A stretch of 35,578 nucleotides of DNA, from contig LPNZ01009195.1 in NCBI GenBank assembly GCA_001655205.1, positions 1 through 35,578 of the forward strand, written 5' to 3'. A program made the translations under genes and the position numbers. The notes beneath the pieces were generated by a model, which was given only the letters and a program-made list of their open reading frames with translations, searched no databases and was not told the origin of the DNA. Every line of letters starts with the position of its first letter. Position 1 is the first letter of the stretch. This stretch comes from Lenisia limosa. Taxonomy: Eukaryota; Breviatea. Below, in pieces: positions 33,192 through 35,578 of the stretch.

Positions 33192-34096
33192 ATGTCCAAG
33201 AGAAGGCGCCGCGAAGCAAGCAGCCCCACTGGATTCAGTGATGATGATCAGGACTTCCCAGAAGATGAAGACAGGAAGTCAGGTCGTAGAAAAATCAACA
33301 TCGAATACATTGATGACAAGAACAGGCGCAATATTACGTTTAGTAAACGCAAGGCTGGTATAATGAAGAAGGTTAGTGATGAAAGAAGGCTTATTTTTTC
33401 ATCACCAAAATGTCCTTTTCTTTGGATCTTAACGCTTTAGGCTTATGAGCTTTCAACATTAACGGGATCTCAAGTTTTGATTCTGGTTGCCTCAGAAAAT
33501 GGAAGGTTTGTCAACATATTCAATACAGACCCCTTATTCTGTTGTCATTCCTGAAATTTGTATGGTGTCTGATTACATTACTATATTTCAAGGAACTTAT
33601 CCCTTTAGAGTATTCACCTTTGCAACCACAAAACTGAAACCGTTGACTGAGCGAACAGAGGGAAGGCAACTGATCCGTGAACTCTTGAGGTAAATTCCAG
33701 CTTTCATAAAGATGCTTAAAGGACTAAGCAGCTTGTCAGTTAATTTGATTTTACCAGTTTTAACCCGTTTTTAGCCGACCAGAATCGGAAGCAGATGAAG
33801 AAATGGAGGCAGCAACCGAACCAGTGGGGCTTGAGCCTGTTCCTGTGACATCCCTCCCGTCAAATACACTTCTGCCTCAAGACCTCCTTGTCCCCTCCCT
33901 ACCTGACATGCCTGAAATGCCCCCAATGCAGTCAATGCCCTCCCTTCCTCCCTTCCCTTTACAACCGCCGAATGAAATGTGGGACCCAAGCTTGATACCA
34001 GCCCCCGCCCCAGTGGGACAGGAAGTTGTCCAACCCCAACTACTTCAGGTTTGTTTGTTTCTTTTCTCGATTATAGTAACTATTTAGGAGGCGTAA
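33192..34096 (+). CDS. SRF-type (type I) MADS-box transcription factor
   Basis: Exons 33192-33371, 33441-33505, 33609-33689, 33775-34048 and a short last exon ending in TAA at 34094-34096. If the last intron is retained, the stop is at 34085-34087. The N-terminal tail is basic then acidic (MSKRRRREAS, then DDDQDFPEDEDRK). The MADS box follows: GRRKINIEYIDDKNRRNITF, SKRKAGIMKKAYELSTLTGS, QVLILVASENGRVFTFAT. Next comes a SAM-like extension (LTERTEGRQLIRELL). The IEYIDDK, TLTG and FTFAT signatures are those of SRF/MCM1 rather than MEF2. The C-terminal half is Pro/Met/Glu-rich (MPEMPPMQSMPSLPPF), a likely activation region. The factor binds CArG DNA as a dimer in the nucleus. Codon phases join correctly across all introns. 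Confidence 0.94.
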
Positions 34097-34220
34097 CGAG
34101 TGGTACCATTTTATTTGAAGTCATTTATTATTCTAGTCTATGTCTAAGTTTCTATGTCTGCAGCTATTTTTCATGTGATATCATTATTCTTTTATTTATT
34201 GAAGGATTTTGTACAGTAGA

Positions 34221-34226
34221 AATAAA
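34221..34226 (+). terminator. Candidate polyadenylation signal of the MADS-box gene
   Basis: AATAAA about 125-135 nt after the stop codon, in AT-rich sequence. Confidence 0.45.
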
Positions 34227-34540
34227 TACTAAACATGAAAATAACCTAGAGCAGCGGATCTGAATTGAGCCACTTGACAGAAACCTCACCAAAAAGAGTT
34301 GATATGATTTGGTCTAACGGGGGAGAGTCATCAGTCACTCCAGGACCACCTAAATCAATAAATTACAACTATGAAAGAGAATAATGACAATTTTGGTGAA
34401 AGTTTGACAGAAATTTGTGATATTTCGTTTGCAAAAAGGAGCAAAACTCCCCAATCCCAATATACCCCCATTCGTTTAGATAAAACCCATATTATACTAG
34501 GCCATCAAGTTATATTATGCAAATAGTTGTCAGCTAAATG

Positions 34541-34612
34541 ATTGGGTGAATTAGGCGTGATGGTGAGGACGGCTTCGGCCAGATACAACTTTGTCATATT
34601 TAACATCTCTAA
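34541..34612 (-). repeat. Dispersed repeat fragment in inverted orientation (copy D)
   Basis: Its reverse complement reads GTATCTGGCCGAAGCCGTC, then CACCATCACGC and CACCCAAT. It matches copy A at 15370-15440 and copy B at 34865-34930. It faces copy B across about 230 bp. Confidence 0.8.
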
Positions 34613-34841
34613 ATCTAACGTCCCATCCAAATATTATAGCACTATTAAGCAGTTAATAGCTGCTATAGTTTAGCGGCTTGTAAGTCCTAAAAATAATAGT
34701 ATGATATGATCTTAAAAAGAAGTGTGAGGTACGGTCACAGAAGGCCAAAGCTGTCCACACTATCATATTCACGGAAAAGGATACTTCACACTCATTTACC
34801 TTACAACCCGGCTTTCTGAATACCCTTCCAGCATATATAGA

Positions 34842-35110
34842 AATGAGAAATAAAAAATAAAGATGTATCTGGCCTAAGCCGTCACGCTTATAAGAGATAT
34901 TGGATTATAGTATAGTATTAATGCACCCAATCATTTGCCTTACAACTCTGTGCACACAGCTTTCTGCGTGCCTCCCCAGCATACCTACAAGGATTAGATT
35001 CATGAATAAGGACAATAGACCCTGCATAATAACCCAGGTAGGCCCTCCTAATCCGTCTTATGCCACAGATTCAAGAGGTGCCAGAGAGTTAGAATTGCAG
35101 ACATCAAAGG
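34842..35110 (+). repeat. Dispersed repeat, most complete copy (copy B)
   Basis: Its left half matches copy A (15343-15489) and its right half matches copy C (10839-10957), so B shows that A and C are parts of one element. Immediately to the left, 34797-34838 (TTACCTTACAACCCGGCTTTCTG...CCAGCATA) resembles 34936-34985, so part of the unit is locally duplicated. No tRNA-like promoter boxes or transposase motifs were seen. Confidence 0.8.
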
Positions 35111-35578
35111 CTTTATTGAATAATATTATCGTAAATATTGATAACGTCCTCAAAGGAGAACAGATGATAAGTGGCTCAATAGTAGGACTAGGTCTCAGGT
35201 GGAGAGATCCCCTAGTCTATGAGGCCGGTGAGGTTGCTTAGGAGAAGCGCCCTCAGTTTTGTTCGTTAATTTCTTGAGGAATGCAAGAGTATATCCATTG
35301 GTATTACGGGTTCGGATGAGACAAAGCAGCGTTGTAGGCGAAGTGTCTCGGTTTAGAACACAATCGACCGTAACACGTGAGTTGCCATCAAGACACCTTT
35401 TACAATATGTTTCGGAATAGTGGAATGGGTATGTGGATATTGATTGACTTTAAAACAAAAATCCCTGCGTATATCGTATATTGAAGTATTGATATGTTTC
35501 TATGAATGAAAATCTGTCTACCAAGATAACCCACTTCAGTTGTGGAAGCGGATGTTTGTGATAATTGCAGATAGGGTG

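Larger units (their letters stand above)
34097..35578. other. Repeat-bearing region with no supported gene
   Basis: Contains two opposed copies of a dispersed repeat (34541-34612 and 34842-35110), AT-rich sequence between them, and an unassigned tail. An open frame across 34900-35241 coincides with the repeat and has no recognisable domain. Confidence 0.55.

Noticed and set aside
34900-35241. 113-codon plus-strand open frame
   Set aside because: It coincides with dispersed repeat copy B. The equivalent frame in copy C has stops, and no domain is recognisable.

Overview
This is nuclear DNA from an intron-rich, centriole- or flagellum-bearing unicellular-type eukaryote; I cannot name the species. 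The grounds are GT-AG introns in every gene, a midasin-type ribosome assembly gene, a CFA20-plus-WD40 centriole protein of the POC16/WDR90 family, a probable SSX2IP/ADIP-type centrosomal coiled-coil protein and an SRF-type MADS-box factor. Eleven runs of N interrupt the window (1005-1064, 2514-2753, 3390-3470, 4095-4167, 6600-6648, 7514-7584, 8596-8782, 9814-9929, 11451-11502, 13276-13469, 29902-29980). Most of them abut a long G, C or A homopolymer.

Layout, left to right: (1) 84-10635 +, the C-terminal part of midasin, about 47 exons, truncated at the left window edge, with the acidic linker and the C-terminal MIDAS domain. (2) 10636-11508, no gene seen; it holds fragments of a dispersed repeat. 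(3) 11509-12442 -, a partial or decaying ubiquitin-specific protease with an intact Cys box. (4) 12944-16825 +, a secreted protein of unknown family, with one intron carrying a repeat copy and one exon carrying a 27-bp coding minisatellite. (5) 16959-20855 -, a coiled-coil protein resembling SSX2IP/ADIP. (6) 20856-21596, a divergent intergenic region holding an 8-bp satellite. (7) 21597-24196 +, a CCR4/Angel-type endonuclease-exonuclease-phosphatase (EEP) hydrolase with all catalytic motifs. (8) 24393-32446 -, POC16/WDR90. (9) 32447-33191, a divergent promoter region with a TATA box in front of the next gene. (10) 33192-34096 +, an SRF-type MADS-box protein. (11) 34097-35578, repeats and no supported gene.

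The seven genes alternate strictly in strand (+,-,+,-,+,-,+), and the convergent pairs at 16.9 kb and 24.3 kb are only about 130-200 bp apart. They do not form one pathway: ribosome biogenesis, deubiquitination, a secreted protein, mRNA decay, transcription, and two probable centriole or basal-body components.

The most unusual signal is in the introns. Midasin, and to a lesser degree the secreted-protein gene, use 5' splice sites of the form GTGGG followed by more G, and many acceptors are preceded by C runs. The coiled-coil, EEP and POC16 genes instead carry very short introns, down to 29 nt. All gene models here are hand-spliced by reading-frame phase and family resemblance, without searches or transcripts.
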